64,000 bases of DNA from Pedobacter sp. FW305-3-2-15-E-R2A2 (GCF_038446955.1 NZ_CP151803.1:1426001-1490000); one strand, 5' to 3'; positions 45,089 through 54,289 are shown, counted from the stretch's first letter. Notes: generated by a model not told the origin, from the sequence alone. Made by a program: numbers and translations.

Positions 45089-45899
45089 TTCCGCTCTCGC
45101 TTAGTATCTCAGGCTTTCTGTTCTCAATAAATGTAGAGATTCTTCAAAGGCTGAAATCTTTTGCGCTGAAGGGCGCAAATCTTTCTATGCCTTTTCTGAA
45201 CTCCACATTTATTGGAGAAATCCTGCATAGAATTAAGGTTCGCTCCACAGGCTAAACCTCGACCCGGGTATTATTTTAAGCTTGTTATTTAGGGCGTCCG
45301 ATTAGTAGAGGGGGTAGGTGAGTGATAGGTAGAATGGAATGTTTAATTGAGGTTATGGGTGAGTAGGGAGTTCAATTGGAGGATGTGTAGAATAGAATGT
45401 TCGATTGAGGTATTGGAGTATGAGGTGTTTAATTGAGATTATGGGTGAGTAGGGAGTTCAATTGGAGGATGTGTAGAATAGAATGTTCGATTGGGTTATT
45501 GGGTATGGATGTTTAATTGGGCTATGGATAGGTAGAGCGCTAAATTGGAGGATGTGTAGAATAGAATTTTCGATTGGGTTATTGGGTATGGATGTTTAAT
45601 TGGGCTATGGATAGGTAGAGCGCTAAATTGGATGATATGTACAATAGAATTTTCGATTGAAATATTGGAACGTTCAATTGGATGGTATGTAGAATAGGAT
45701 ATTTGATTTAACTATGTAGAGGAAAGAATGTTTAATTGAGTGCTATTAAAGGTAGAGCATTCAATTGCATCATGCGAAGGAGCAATCATTTTTTAAACAA
45801 AAATGTCCCTCTGCTTTGAAGACATTCGAAGATTTGCCCTTCAGCAAAGATTCGGGGATGAAAAGAAGATGGGATATTTTTGTAATACTTAATTTCTCC
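45089..45899. repeat. double-hairpin intergenic element, copy 3, expanded by a minisatellite
   Basis: The left half (45089 to about 45280) matches copy 2 from its first base, with the left hairpin at 45125-45214 (same closing stem CAATAAATGT/ACATTTATTG and apex TGAAGG). The right half (about 45773-45899) matches copy 2, with the right hairpin at 45797-45883. Between them lie about 490 bases of repeats, where copy 2 has about 60. It sits between the convergent glutamate-synthase-like and asnS genes. Confidence 0.82.
45341..45750. repeat. minisatellite: about 84-bp units with 26-29-bp sub-repeats
   Basis: Units start with GTTTAATTG at 45341, 45427, 45511 and 45594 (spacing 86, 84, 83), then decay. 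Within each unit the core (T)TYRATTGR recurs every 26-29 bases: ATTG cores at 45375, 45516, 45544, 45573, 45599, 45627 and 45656, for example. The plus strand is purine-rich with very little C. One unit-like copy (CATTTAATTGG) is present in element 2, which may be the seed. Confidence 0.8.
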
Positions 45900-45916
45900 A
45901 ACCAAAAAACACATCA

Positions 45917-45956
45917 AACAAAAAGGCCGGTTTCAACTAAATGGAACCGGCCTTTT
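45917..45956 (-). terminator. Rho-independent terminator of asnS
   Basis: AAAAGGCCGGTTTCA / TGGAACCGGCCTTTT stem; on the minus strand it is followed by TTTTTGTTT. It lies 16 bases past the asnS stop. Confidence 0.9.
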
Positions 45957-45971
45957 CATTTTATAATGAGA

Positions 45972-47420
45972 TTAAAACTCAGCGTTTCTTGGGAAACGTG
46001 GAAAAGCAATCACGTCTCTGATATTCGTCATTCCACTCACAAAAAGTACCAGTCTTTCGAAGCCTAATCCGAATCCTGCATGTGGAGCTGTTCCAAAACG
46101 TCTGGTATCTAAATACCACCATAGTTCTTCCTGTGGGATATTCAGCTCTTCCATTCTTTGAACAAGTTTATCCATACGTTCTTCTCTTGCAGAACCACCT
46201 ACCATTTCTCCGATTCCAGGGAAAAGGATGTCCATTGCGGCCACTGTTTTTCTTCCCTGGGCATCAGGTTCATTCTGACGCATGTAGAATGATTTGATGT
46301 CTGCCGGATAGTCTGTTAAGATCACTGGTTTTTTGAAATGTTTTTCTACCAGATAGCGCTCATGTTCCGACTGAAGGTCTGCTCCCCATTCATCAATAAG
46401 ATATTTGAATTGTTTCTTTTGATTTGGTTTGGAAGACCTTAGGATGGCGATGGCTTCCGTATAGGTCAGGCGCTCAAAGTCATTGTTCAGGCAGAAGTTA
46501 AGTTTCTCTATTAAAGAAAGTTCACTGCGTTCGTTCTGGGGTTTGGTTTTCTCCTCTTCCAGCAAACGGTTGTTCAGGAACTCTATTTCTTCAGGGCAGT
46601 TTTTTAAGGCATAGTCGATGACATATTTCATCATGTCTTCTGCCAGCTGCATGTTGTCTTCCAGGTCTGCAAAAGCAACCTCAGGCTCAATCATCCAGAA
46701 TTCTGCAAGGTGACGTGTGGTGTTTGAATTTTCAGCTCTGAATGTAGGGCCGAAAGTATAGATCTGTCCAAAGGCCATTGCAGCAAGCTCACCTTCCAGT
46801 TGTCCGGATACGGTAAGGTTGGTTGCACGGGCAAAGAAATCTTGTGAGAAATCTACTTTGCCGTCTTCTGTACGTGGGGTGTTGTCAAAGTCTAAAGTCG
46901 TTACTTTGAACATTTCACCGGCACCTTCAGCATCGGAAGCTGTAATGACAGGGGTATGCATGTACACAAAGCCTCTGTCGTTATAAAACTGATGAATGGC
47001 AAAAGCCAGGGCATGACGTAACTTGAAAACCGCATTGAAAGTGTTGGTGCGGAAGCGTAGATGCGCAATTTCTCTCAGGAATTCTAAGCTGTGTTTCTTA
47101 GGTTGTAAAGGGAATTTTTCCGGATCACTATCGCCTAATATTTCAATGGAATTTGCTTTTATATCAACTCTCTGGCCTTTACCAACGGATTCTACAATGA
47201 TTCCTGTAACGGATATTGCAGCTCCTGTAGTAATGCGTTTTAATAAATCTTCAGGGGTATTATTGAAGTCGACAACGATCTGGATATTTCCCATGCAGGA
47301 ACCATCATTTATAGCTATAAACTGATTGTTACGGAAGGTACGTACCCAACCCATAACGGTCACTTCTCTGTCGAACTGCTCTGTCTCTAACAGGCTTTTT
47401 ACTTTTTCTCGTTTTATCAT
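45972..47420 (-). CDS. asnS: asparagine-tRNA ligase
   Basis: 482 residues from the ATG at 47420 ([16 protein letters not shown]); a longer frame to 47462 adds an unlikely N-terminus. An OB-fold anticodon-binding domain comes first ([20 protein letters not shown]). The class II catalytic core follows, with motif 2 [26 protein letters not shown], written here as two parts [11 protein letters not shown] and [12 protein letters not shown], and motif 3 [12 protein letters not shown]. The Asn-type motif 2 separates it from AspRS. It charges tRNA-Asn in the cytoplasm. It is divergent from a histidine kinase gene, with a TATTTTTG -7-like box about 22 bases before the start. Confidence 0.95.
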   Translation of the reverse strand: MIKREKVKSLLETEQFDREVTVMGWVRTFRNNQFIAINDGSCMGNIQIVVDFNNTPEDLLKRITTGAAISVTGIIVESVGKGQRVDIKANSIEILGDSDPEKFPLQPKKHSLEFLREIAHLRFRTNTFNAVFKLRHALAFAIHQFYNDRGFVYMHTPVITASDAEGAGEMFKVTTLDFDNTPRTEDGKVDFSQDFFARATNLTVSGQLEGELAAMAFGQIYTFGPTFRAENSNTTRHLAEFWMIEPEVAFADLEDNMQLAEDMMKYVIDYALKNCPEEIEFLNNRLLEEEKTKPQNERSELSLIEKLNFCLNNDFERLTYTEAIAILRSSKPNQKKQFKYLIDEWGADLQSEHERYLVEKHFKKPVILTDYPADIKSFYMRQNEPDAQGRKTVAAMDILFPGIGEMVGGSAREERMDKLVQRMEELNIPQEELWWYLDTRRFGTAPHAGFGLGFERLVLFVSGMTNIRDVIAFPRFPRNAEF

Positions 47421-47501
47421 GATTTTATTGTGGAGAGCGTCAAAAATAAGGATTTCATTCAATAAATAAGAGGGAATAGTCCGCTTATATTCAATTGTAT
47501 A

Positions 47502-48896
47502 ATGATTTTTTTTATGTTTCTTAATATATTAAGTTTGCGTTTCATTCTCAATCATATTAACGTGCAACCAAATCGTAAACTTTCCTTCTGGCAAAATGCC
47601 ATTGGTGATGTCTATAACTTTTCTCTCGAAGAACGTATTTTTAATACCATGTGCATCTTTGCTTTCTTTGCCATGTTGGTGGAAGCTCCTTATAACTATG
47701 CTGTGAATCTGAAAGTACTGGCATGGCTTTGCTGTATATGCATGTTGTTTATCTTAGCTTTATATTATGGCTCCAGGGTGAAGCGGAAGTCTTCGTTGTG
47801 CATTATGGTTTTTTGCCTGGCTTGTAACATTGCTTTTGTTTTCTGTTATTTTTATAATTCAGGAATCCTTGGTCCGAATATTTTGCTCTTTGCACTTTCT
47901 TTTTTTATCATCATTACCATTATTCCTAAGCAGCAATATGTATTTTGGGTGCCGCTCAATCTGCTCGTTGTACTTACGGTATTGGTGGTGGAACTTTATT
48001 GTCCACACTTAATTCCAAATCTATACTTGAATAATGCGGTGAGAACGATTGATTTCGGAGTAACCTATATTGTTGCCACCACGCTTATTTTATTTTCTAT
48101 TAGCTATATGCGCAAGAATTATGACCATGAGCGGTCCTCTGTTGAGGAGCGAAACCGGGCAATAGAAGTTCAGAATGAAGAGATACTTTTTCAAAAGCGG
48201 GAGCTGGAATATCTGAACCGGGAAAAGGACCGCTTGCTTTCTATCGTGGCGCATGATGTAAGGATGCCATTGAGTTCTATACAGGGGTATTTGGAATTGC
48301 TGAATGCAGTAGGACTGGAAGAAGGGGAGAAGTCTTTTATAGAAGAGCAATTGCTGGAGATCACCAGAGATACTTCTGAGATGCTCATGAACCTGCTTTC
48401 CTGGTCGAGAACTCAGCTGATGGGAACTAATGTTCAGTTGAAATCCCTGGATGTGAATGAGGCACTGAAGAATTGGTTGAAAATTGAAAAGGCAATAGCC
48501 GACAAGAAAGGGATCCGATTGAATGTGTTAACCGCCGGACAATTAAATTTAATGGCGGATCATGATATGTTACATCTGGTAATCAGGAATCTGGTGTCAA
48601 ATGCACTGAAGTTTACGCCAGCCGGAGGAGAGATTATTGTGTCCACCCGGTATCGTGATGACGAGGGAATGATTATTATTTCTGACAATGGAATAGGGAT
48701 CTCCAATGATAAGCAGGAGAACCTGTTTCATCTTAATGCTTCCGCCACTTATGGTACCAACAATGAAAAAGGAATCGGATTAGGACTGCTGCTATGTAAA
48801 GAGTTTACCGAACAACAGCAAGGTAAGATCTGGTTTGAGAGTAAGGAAGATAAAGGCTCTGTTTTTTACATTTCTTTTAAATTAGGGGCTGTTTAG
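47502..48896 (+). CDS. orphan membrane sensor histidine kinase
   Basis: 464 residues. Six hydrophobic segments (about 45-205) form a membrane sensor without a recognised ligand domain. A coiled coil (about 210-240, rich in Glu/Arg) leads to HisKA with His251 ([14 protein letters not shown]) and to a HATPase domain with N box [11 protein letters not shown]1 ISDNGIGIS and G2 [13 protein letters not shown]. It phosphorylates an unknown response regulator; none is adjacent. The first ATG is used; Met5 is an alternative. Confidence 0.9.
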   Translation: MIFFMFLNILSLRFILNHINVQPNRKLSFWQNAIGDVYNFSLEERIFNTMCIFAFFAMLVEAPYNYAVNLKVLAWLCCICMLFILALYYGSRVKRKSSLCIMVFCLACNIAFVFCYFYNSGILGPNILLFALSFFIIITIIPKQQYVFWVPLNLLVVLTVLVVELYCPHLIPNLYLNNAVRTIDFGVTYIVATTLILFSISYMRKNYDHERSSVEERNRAIEVQNEEILFQKRELEYLNREKDRLLSIVAHDVRMPLSSIQGYLELLNAVGLEEGEKSFIEEQLLEITRDTSEMLMNLLSWSRTQLMGTNVQLKSLDVNEALKNWLKIEKAIADKKGIRLNVLTAGQLNLMADHDMLHLVIRNLVSNALKFTPAGGEIIVSTRYRDDEGMIIISDNGIGISNDKQENLFHLNASATYGTNNEKGIGLGLLLCKEFTEQQQGKIWFESKEDKGSVFYISFKLGAV

Positions 48897-49143
48897 TGAT
48901 TTGTTTTTGGTGTTTTTGAGTTTCGTTGGTGAAATGTGTCTATTTTACTTGTTTATGTCTGGTGTTTTTGTGGTTTTTGTCCATTTATTTTTGATTTTAA
49001 TTGATTTTTTAAATTTATTGACGATTATTTAGCTTCTTTTTATTTGTTTTTGTGTGTTTTTGTGATTTTTATATGTTTTAATTTGTTTTATTGTCTTTTG
49101 TTTTGATGTTTCTTGTATTTTTGTGATTTTTTATTGAAATAAA
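48897..49143 (+). other. T/G-rich low-complexity non-coding tract
   Basis: The plus strand is dominated by T and G with very few C, and repeats TTTTTGTG/GTTTTTG many times. I see no gene. A Lys-rich frame on the minus strand is a by-product of this skew. A promoter and short RNA candidate follow at 49144-49243. Confidence 0.55.
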
Positions 49144-49174
49144 TTGTGTTTTTTGTCTTTAAGTTGTATATTTG
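49144..49174 (+). promoter_or_regulatory. consensus Bacteroidota promoter
   Basis: TTG (49144-49146), exactly 20 bases, then TATATTTG (49167-49174), a full TAnnTTTG match. No protein gene follows on this strand before 50649; the next feature is a terminator at 49205. Confidence 0.6.
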
Positions 49175-49179
49175 TGTCA

Positions 49180-49243
49180 GCTCGTTTAATTTATATTTGG
49201 TTAAAGAAGCCTCCCGTTGGATGACTGGAGGCTTCTTATTTTT
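49180..49243 (+). ncRNA. candidate small RNA of about 60-65 nt
   Basis: It is bounded by the promoter at 49144-49174 and a strong intrinsic terminator: AGAAGCCTCC (49205-49214) pairs with GGAGGCTTCT (49227-49236), followed by TATTTTTG. The unpaired 5' part, of about 25 bases, is AT-rich. There is no open frame of note. It could instead be only the terminator of the kinase gene, 310 bases upstream. Confidence 0.4.
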
Positions 49244-49333
49244 GTACCCTGCCAGTAACCGGGAAATGATTCGGGCCTGCGCTGTTTGTTCATGAAAACA
49301 ATAGAAACCAGAAGTCTTGAAAATATAGGTCAT

Positions 49334-49369
49334 AAAAAAAAGGTCAATTGTTCATTCAATTGACCTTTT
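49334..49369 (-). terminator. Rho-independent terminator of sucC
   Basis: AAAAGGTCAATTG - TTCATT - CAATTGACCTTTT with A and T runs on both sides, 24 bases past the sucC stop. It is likely to work in both directions. Confidence 0.9.
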
Positions 49370-49392
49370 TTATGATAGGTAATTACCTGATA

Positions 49393-50583
49393 CTACGAAA
49401 GTACTTTAGTAACTAAAGCAGCAGCATCTTTCAATGCGATTGCTGAATATACTTTTAATCCTGACTCATCAATTAACTGTTTTGCTTCTGCGGCATTAGT
49501 ACCTTGTAAACGACAGATGATTGGAACAGGAATATCTCCGATTTCTTTGTAAGCATCAATTACACCTTGAGCTACACGGTCACAACGAACGATACCACCA
49601 AAGATATTGATTAGGATTGCTTTAACATTAGGATCCTTAAGGATGATGTTAAAACCTGCTTTTACGGTTTGTGCGTTTGCAGTTCCACCAACGTCAAGGA
49701 AGTTGGCAGGCTCACCACCTGCAATTTTGATGATGTCCATGGTCGCCATAGCTAAACCAGCACCGTTAACCATACAGCCAACATTACCATCTAATTTTAC
49801 GTAGTTTAAGTTTGATTCGCTAGCTTCAACATCTGTTGGATCTTCTTCCAGTTTATCACGCATTGCTGCATAATCAGGATGACGGAACAAAGCGTTTTCA
49901 TCTAAATCAACTTTAGCATCTACCGCAATGATTTTGTCGTCAGAAGTTTTCAATACCGGGTTGATCTCAAACATAGCTGAGTCAATGCTGTCATAGGCTT
50001 TGTAAAGCGCAGTAACAAACTTCACCATCTCTTTAAAAGCAGCTCCGCTTAATCCAAGATTGAAGGCAACCTTACGGGCCTGGAATCCTTGAAGACCAAC
50101 CTTAGGGTCAATTTCTTCTTTGAATATTAGATGAGGTGTTTTTTCTGCTACTTCTTCAATATCCATTCCACCTTCGGTAGAATACATAATGATGTTCTTG
50201 CCCGTTGCACGGTTTAGCAATACGCCTACATAGAACTCTTTAGTTTCTGAAGCTCCAGGATAATAAACATCCTGTGCAACTAAAATTTTGTTTACTTTCT
50301 TACCTTCAGGACCAGTTTGTGGGGTTACCAATTGCATGCCCAGGATTGCAGCAGCTCTTTCTTTAACCTCATCAAGGTTTTTGGCCAGTTTTACACCTCC
50401 GCCTTTACCTCTTCCGCCTGCATGGATTTGTGCTTTAATCACAACCCAATCAGAATTGAAGTCAGTTTTCATTTTTTTAGCAGCTTCTACAGCCTGCTCA
50501 ACCGTGTCGGCAACAATGCCTTCTTGTACGGCTACACCAAAACTTTTAAGTATTTCTTTACCTTGATATTCGTGGATATTCAT
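49393..50583 (-). CDS. sucC: succinate-CoA ligase (ADP-forming) beta subunit
   Basis: 396 residues from the ATG at 50583, which gives the invariant N-terminus [17 protein letters not shown]; a longer frame to 50604 is rejected. The ATP-grasp domain contains [18 protein letters not shown], and the C-terminal CoA-ligase domain contains [16 protein letters not shown]. The beta subunit binds the nucleotide and succinate in the TCA-cycle enzyme. sucD is not adjacent, as is common in Bacteroidota. TAGATTTG (reverse complement at 50602-50609) lies about 18 bases before the start. Confidence 0.96.
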   Translation of the reverse strand: MNIHEYQGKEILKSFGVAVQEGIVADTVEQAVEAAKKMKTDFNSDWVVIKAQIHAGGRGKGGGVKLAKNLDEVKERAAAILGMQLVTPQTGPEGKKVNKILVAQDVYYPGASETKEFYVGVLLNRATGKNIIMYSTEGGMDIEEVAEKTPHLIFKEEIDPKVGLQGFQARKVAFNLGLSGAAFKEMVKFVTALYKAYDSIDSAMFEINPVLKTSDDKIIAVDAKVDLDENALFRHPDYAAMRDKLEEDPTDVEASESNLNYVKLDGNVGCMVNGAGLAMATMDIIKIAGGEPANFLDVGGTANAQTVKAGFNIILKDPNVKAILINIFGGIVRCDRVAQGVIDAYKEIGDIPVPIICRLQGTNAAEAKQLIDESGLKVYSAIALKDAAALVTKVLS

Positions 50584-50635
50584 TTGCTGAAAAAATTTGT
50601 CCAAATCTACAATTTCAGATTGGTTTTAAAAACAG

Positions 50636-50643
50636 TAAGTTTG
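50636..50643 (+). promoter_or_regulatory. TAAGTTTG -7 box abutting the ABC ATPase gene
   Basis: An exact TAnnTTTG match ending 5 bases before the ATG at 50649; TTTC occupies the -33 position 19 bases upstream. It implies a leaderless mRNA and faces the sucC promoter within a 65-base interval. Confidence 0.5.
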
Positions 50644-50648
50644 CATTT

Positions 50649-51299
50649 ATGCTAAAAGCTAAAGGTATAAAGAAAGCTTATGGAAATTTACCCATCCTGA
50701 AAGGGGTGGATTTTGAAGTGGCAAAAGGAGAAATTGTGAGTATCATCGGTGCTTCCGGAGCAGGGAAAAGCACATTGTTACATATATTGGGGACTTTAGA
50801 TAAGCCCGATCAGGGGATGGTAGAATTGAACGGCGCCAAAGTGAATCTGCTTTCCGGCGAGCTGTTAAGTGTCTTTCGTAACAAAAATATAGGCTTTGTT
50901 TTTCAATTTCACCATCTGCTACCCGAATTCAATGCAATGGAGAACATTTGTATTCCTGCCTTTATCGCTAAAACAGGTAAAAAGGAAGCAGAACAACGCG
51001 CCATGGAATTGTTAGACCTTTTAGGCCTTAAGGACCGGGCAACACATAAACCCAACGAGCTTTCCGGAGGAGAACAACAGCGGATTGCCGTCGCAAGGGC
51101 ATTGGTTAACAAGCCATCCATCATATTGGCTGATGAGCCTTCAGGAAACCTGGACTCCGCCAATGCAAACGCATTACATGAATTCTTTATCACCCTTAGA
51201 GATAACTTTAAGCAGACCTTCGTCATCGTGACACACAACGAAGGACTGGCAAAAATCAGTGACAGGGTAGTCACAATGAAAGACGGATTAATCATATAA
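50649..51299 (+). CDS. ABC transporter ATP-binding protein, LolD-like
   Basis: 216 residues. Walker [10 protein letters not shown] with Lys40, Q loop [15 protein letters not shown], signature [15 protein letters not shown] and Walker [14 protein letters not shown] are all present. The MacB/LolD subgroup phrase H-H-L-L-P-E-F points to lipoprotein release or a related export system. No permease gene is adjacent, so its membrane partner is elsewhere. The next gene is 94 bases on. Confidence 0.93.
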   Translation: MLKAKGIKKAYGNLPILKGVDFEVAKGEIVSIIGASGAGKSTLLHILGTLDKPDQGMVELNGAKVNLLSGELLSVFRNKNIGFVFQFHHLLPEFNAMENICIPAFIAKTGKKEAEQRAMELLDLLGLKDRATHKPNELSGGEQQRIAVARALVNKPSIILADEPSGNLDSANANALHEFFITLRDNFKQTFVIVTHNEGLAKISDRVVTMKDGLII

Positions 51300-51393
51300 C
51301 ATTTTGAACCATGATGATCTTACAGATCATACAAGGAAATGTATACCAGGATCATGATCGCTTCATTACCATTGAAAAAACAAATACATTCCA

Positions 51394-51888
51394 ATGAAAA
51401 TATTAATTACAGGAGGTAAATCTGCCGCAACATTAAAGCTGCTGAAAGCATTTGCCGATGACCATATATTATTGGCAGATTACGGCGATATGCCTTCCTT
51501 CAGCTCTGCTGCTTATCAGATGCATTCTTTAGGAACACGGAACGACGATACTACAGCACATAATTTATTAAATAACTGCCTGGATGAAGGGGTGGAAATG
51601 ATTCTGCCACTACATGCCTTTGAAATAGAAGCGGTTTCCAGATCTATCGTCTTGTTCGAAGAATTTGGAATCTCTGTATTGCTGCCTGAAATCAGCAAAC
51701 TGGATCAATATCTGAGCGCAACGCAGCAATCGGGCAATTGGGCCATTTATCGGGATGGCGTTCTGTTGTTCTCTTCAGACCCTTCTGAAGAACAGCTTGC
51801 ACTTGGAAAAGAAGCCCGCTTAAACGGCGCTTTCTATCTCACTGCCGGTCCCGAAGGACTGGAACCTATCTTATTTACGATCAATTAA
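51394..51888 (+). CDS. stand-alone pre-ATP-grasp-like domain protein
   Basis: 164 residues. The start MKILITGGKSAATLKLLKAF and the central EGVEMILPLHAFEIEAVSRS resemble the N-terminal Rossmann-like domain that precedes ATP-grasp domains in biotin-carboxylase or carbamoyl-phosphate-synthase-like ligases. The ATP-grasp domain itself is missing; after about residue 105 there is a short unrelated tail. The frame has a clear stop and is followed 22 bases on by another gene, so this is a compact protein and not an evident frameshift. Function unknown. Confidence 0.65.
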   Translation: MKILITGGKSAATLKLLKAFADDHILLADYGDMPSFSSAAYQMHSLGTRNDDTTAHNLLNNCLDEGVEMILPLHAFEIEAVSRSIVLFEEFGISVLLPEISKLDQYLSATQQSGNWAIYRDGVLLFSSDPSEEQLALGKEARLNGAFYLTAGPEGLEPILFTIN

Positions 51889-51910
51889 TACCCCATCATT
51901 TTATATATTC

Positions 51911-52525
51911 ATGGTATCTGAAAAACGCTTAGAAGAAAAACTGGCTTTTGTTTTTGAACTTGACGATGTGCTTTATCCCGAAAAAGATTATCTGCTCCAG
52001 GTATATTACCTGTTTGCACAGTTTATTGAATATGGAGAGCAGTTGAATGCAACAGAGATTCTCCAGTTTATGCAGGAAAAACATCTTGCAGAAGGCCCTG
52101 AAGATGTTTTTACCCAGACTGCTGCTAAATTTAATATCCCATTAAAATATCAGGTTAACTTTGACCTGTTGCTTCAAAATGCAAGGCTTCCTTTAAAACT
52201 GTTGATCTTTAATAAAATGCTGAATTTTCTACAGGAAATTGTAGCCAAAGGAAAGCAGTTGTTCTTATTTGTTTCCGGAGATCCTGCGATGCAGCTGAAT
52301 AAAATCAGACAGATCGAATGGAACGGTCTGGAGCAGAACCTGCTGGTTTATTTTGCGGCAGAAATAGGCGAAAAACCATCCGCTGCCGGACTGGAATTAA
52401 TCCTGGAAAAACATGGCTTAAAACGGGAAGAGCTATTGTTTGTAGGCAGGGAAGGGCTGGACCAGGAATGCGCTTTGAATGCAAAGATTGATTTTTTAGC
52501 AGTAGATAAACTATTGCAGGATTAA
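51911..52525 (+). CDS. HAD-superfamily-like protein with altered catalytic motifs
   Basis: 204 residues with a HAD-like order of motifs: FVFELDDVLYPEKDYL at the N-terminus, LFLFVSGDP as motif II, GEKPSAAGLEL as motif III (Lys) and LLFVGREGLDQECA as motif IV. In motif I the usual nucleophile Asp is Glu (E-L-D), and motif IV lacks the usual Gly-Asp, so ordinary phosphatase activity is doubtful. It probably shares a transcript with the pre-ATP-grasp gene. It may be a binding or regulatory relative. Confidence 0.75.
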   Translation: MVSEKRLEEKLAFVFELDDVLYPEKDYLLQVYYLFAQFIEYGEQLNATEILQFMQEKHLAEGPEDVFTQTAAKFNIPLKYQVNFDLLLQNARLPLKLLIFNKMLNFLQEIVAKGKQLFLFVSGDPAMQLNKIRQIEWNGLEQNLLVYFAAEIGEKPSAAGLELILEKHGLKREELLFVGREGLDQECALNAKIDFLAVDKLLQD

Positions 52526-52603
52526 TTACGTTAGTATTCGCATAACAACCTGCGGTAATGCTGTTTAATTATCTTAAATTTGTTATAATCTAACTCTATA
52601 TCG

Positions 52604-54289
52604 ATGATAAAATACATATCCTCCGGACGTTATGCAGCACTGGCCATCATAGTGCTTGCGCTGGGATTTACAGCTTGTAAAAAGAATAAAGTAGAGCCTA
52701 CACCGGAGAAACCACCACAGACGAGTGATCCGGCTACCGGAAACAGTCAGCAAACCCCTACGACCGATAGAGTTCAGCTAACGAACGATTCCTTGTTTCT
52801 TTATGCTAAAGAAGTGTATTACTGGAATGCAGGATTACCAACTTATGATGAATACCTGCCAAGGAAATATACAAGTGGTGCCGCTAATCTGGATAAGTAT
52901 AAAAATAACCTTTTCAACCTAGGTAAGGCTTCCGGTTCTGTTGATTATACCTCCGGTTTTTCTTCCTTAAAATACTCCTTTATAGAGGATGCTAATGCTG
53001 CAAATCCTCAGGCCAGCTTGCCTAATTCTTTAGCCTCCGTAGATTCAGAGGGTAATGGTAATGATGTAGGAATCAGGATTGATGCCTATAGAACTGATCC
53101 AAATAATCCCCTGACTTACAGTTTAATTGTTACTGCCGTTTATCCTGGTTCTCCGGCAGCTGAGGTTGGTGTACAGCGGGGATGGGTGATCAGAACCATT
53201 AATGGGCAGAGCTTTGGAGCCAATATCAATACAGAGGTAAATTCAGCCTTTAATGCCATTGAAGGATCAAGTGTGTCGATCACAGGAACCGTATTTACGG
53301 GAGGAGTGAAAGGGATAGACTTTGCAAAAACATTAACGAAGAGAAGTTATAAAAGTAGTCCAATTTATAAAGCGGTTACGCTTACCGCGGGAACAAAAAA
53401 GATTGGCTATCTGGCTTTCGCCAGATTCTCGACTTTAGACAATACGACGAAAGCAGACCTGGATGCCGCTTTTGCTAATTTTTCTACGAATGGGGTTAAG
53501 GACCTCGTGATTGACCTACGCTATAACGGTGGCGGGTATATCAACACTGCAGAATACCTGATCAACCTGATTGCTCCTTCAGGCCTCAATGGGAAAGTGA
53601 TGTTCCGCGAATATTATAACAGTACCATGCGAAATGGAAAAGCGGGAATTCTGATCAATCAACCTGTGACCGATATCAATGGCAAATTAATATACGACAG
53701 GACGCTCGGAAGAAACCTGACTCAGGCCGATGACGATTATAGTCCTGAAGCTCAATATGTATCCTTTAGCAAAAAAGGCGCATTGGCAGGTGTGACCAAC
53801 GTCGTTTTTATTGTATCAGACAGAACTGCTTCCGCAAGCGAGCTGGTGATCAATAGCTTAAAGCCTTTTGTGAATGTTAAATTGGTGGGGGAAACTACTT
53901 ATGGAAAACCCGTAGGCTTCTTTCCGATAAGGATTGAAAATCGATATGATGTTTTCTATGCGATGTTTGAAACGAAAAATGCCAATGAAGAGGGCGGCTA
54001 TTTCAATGGAATGGTTCCTGATTATGATGCGGCAACGTCAACCGAAGCGAGTTTCTTTGATAATCCGTTATATGAATTTGGAGATGTAAAAGAAGGGTAT
54101 CTCGCGAAGGCGGTAGCTGTCATTCCCGGAACTGCCGGATCTTCTGCATTGGCTTCGGCTAAAAGTGCACGAATGAGCGTTAGGGAAGAAAGTAACACGA
54201 CTACTGCTGTTCCGCCAATGATCCTGGTATCTAAGGAAAGAACCACTGAGTTTATCGGAATGATTAAAACTCCTGTAAAAAGACGTTAA
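52604..54289 (+). CDS. S41 family (C-terminal processing type) peptidase, lipoprotein
   Basis: 561 residues. A signal peptide with lipobox GFTAC anchors it to a membrane, and a Pro/Thr-rich linker follows. A PDZ domain (about 165-245: VTAVYPGSPAAEVGVQRGWV) precedes the protease core, with IDLRYNGGGYINTAEYL and the nucleophile region SDRTASASELVINSL (Ser at about 410-412). S41 enzymes cut proteins near the C-terminus in the periplasm. It is 78 bases downstream of the HAD-like gene. Confidence 0.92.
   Translation: MIKYISSGRYAALAIIVLALGFTACKKNKVEPTPEKPPQTSDPATGNSQQTPTTDRVQLTNDSLFLYAKEVYYWNAGLPTYDEYLPRKYTSGAANLDKYKNNLFNLGKASGSVDYTSGFSSLKYSFIEDANAANPQASLPNSLASVDSEGNGNDVGIRIDAYRTDPNNPLTYSLIVTAVYPGSPAAEVGVQRGWVIRTINGQSFGANINTEVNSAFNAIEGSSVSITGTVFTGGVKGIDFAKTLTKRSYKSSPIYKAVTLTAGTKKIGYLAFARFSTLDNTTKADLDAAFANFSTNGVKDLVIDLRYNGGGYINTAEYLINLIAPSGLNGKVMFREYYNSTMRNGKAGILINQPVTDINGKLIYDRTLGRNLTQADDDYSPEAQYVSFSKKGALAGVTNVVFIVSDRTASASELVINSLKPFVNVKLVGETTYGKPVGFFPIRIENRYDVFYAMFETKNANEEGGYFNGMVPDYDAATSTEASFFDNPLYEFGDVKEGYLAKAVAVIPGTAGSSALASAKSARMSVREESNTTTAVPPMILVSKERTTEFIGMIKTPVKRR

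Noticed and set aside
45341..45750. The regularly spaced repeats could be taken for a CRISPR array.
   Set aside because: The spacing is regular, but the sequence between cores is itself repeated and spacers are not unique. There is no conserved direct repeat of 24-37 bases and no cas gene nearby. It is a minisatellite.
49088..49333. An 81-codon minus-strand frame.
   Set aside because: It is Lys/Asn/Gln-rich because it reads the T/G-rich tract in reverse, and it runs across the small-RNA terminator. No coding signal.
51394..51888. The short pre-ATP-grasp protein as a frameshifted ATP-grasp gene.
   Set aside because: The bases after its stop contain no ATP-grasp sequence in any frame; the next gene is a separate HAD-like protein.
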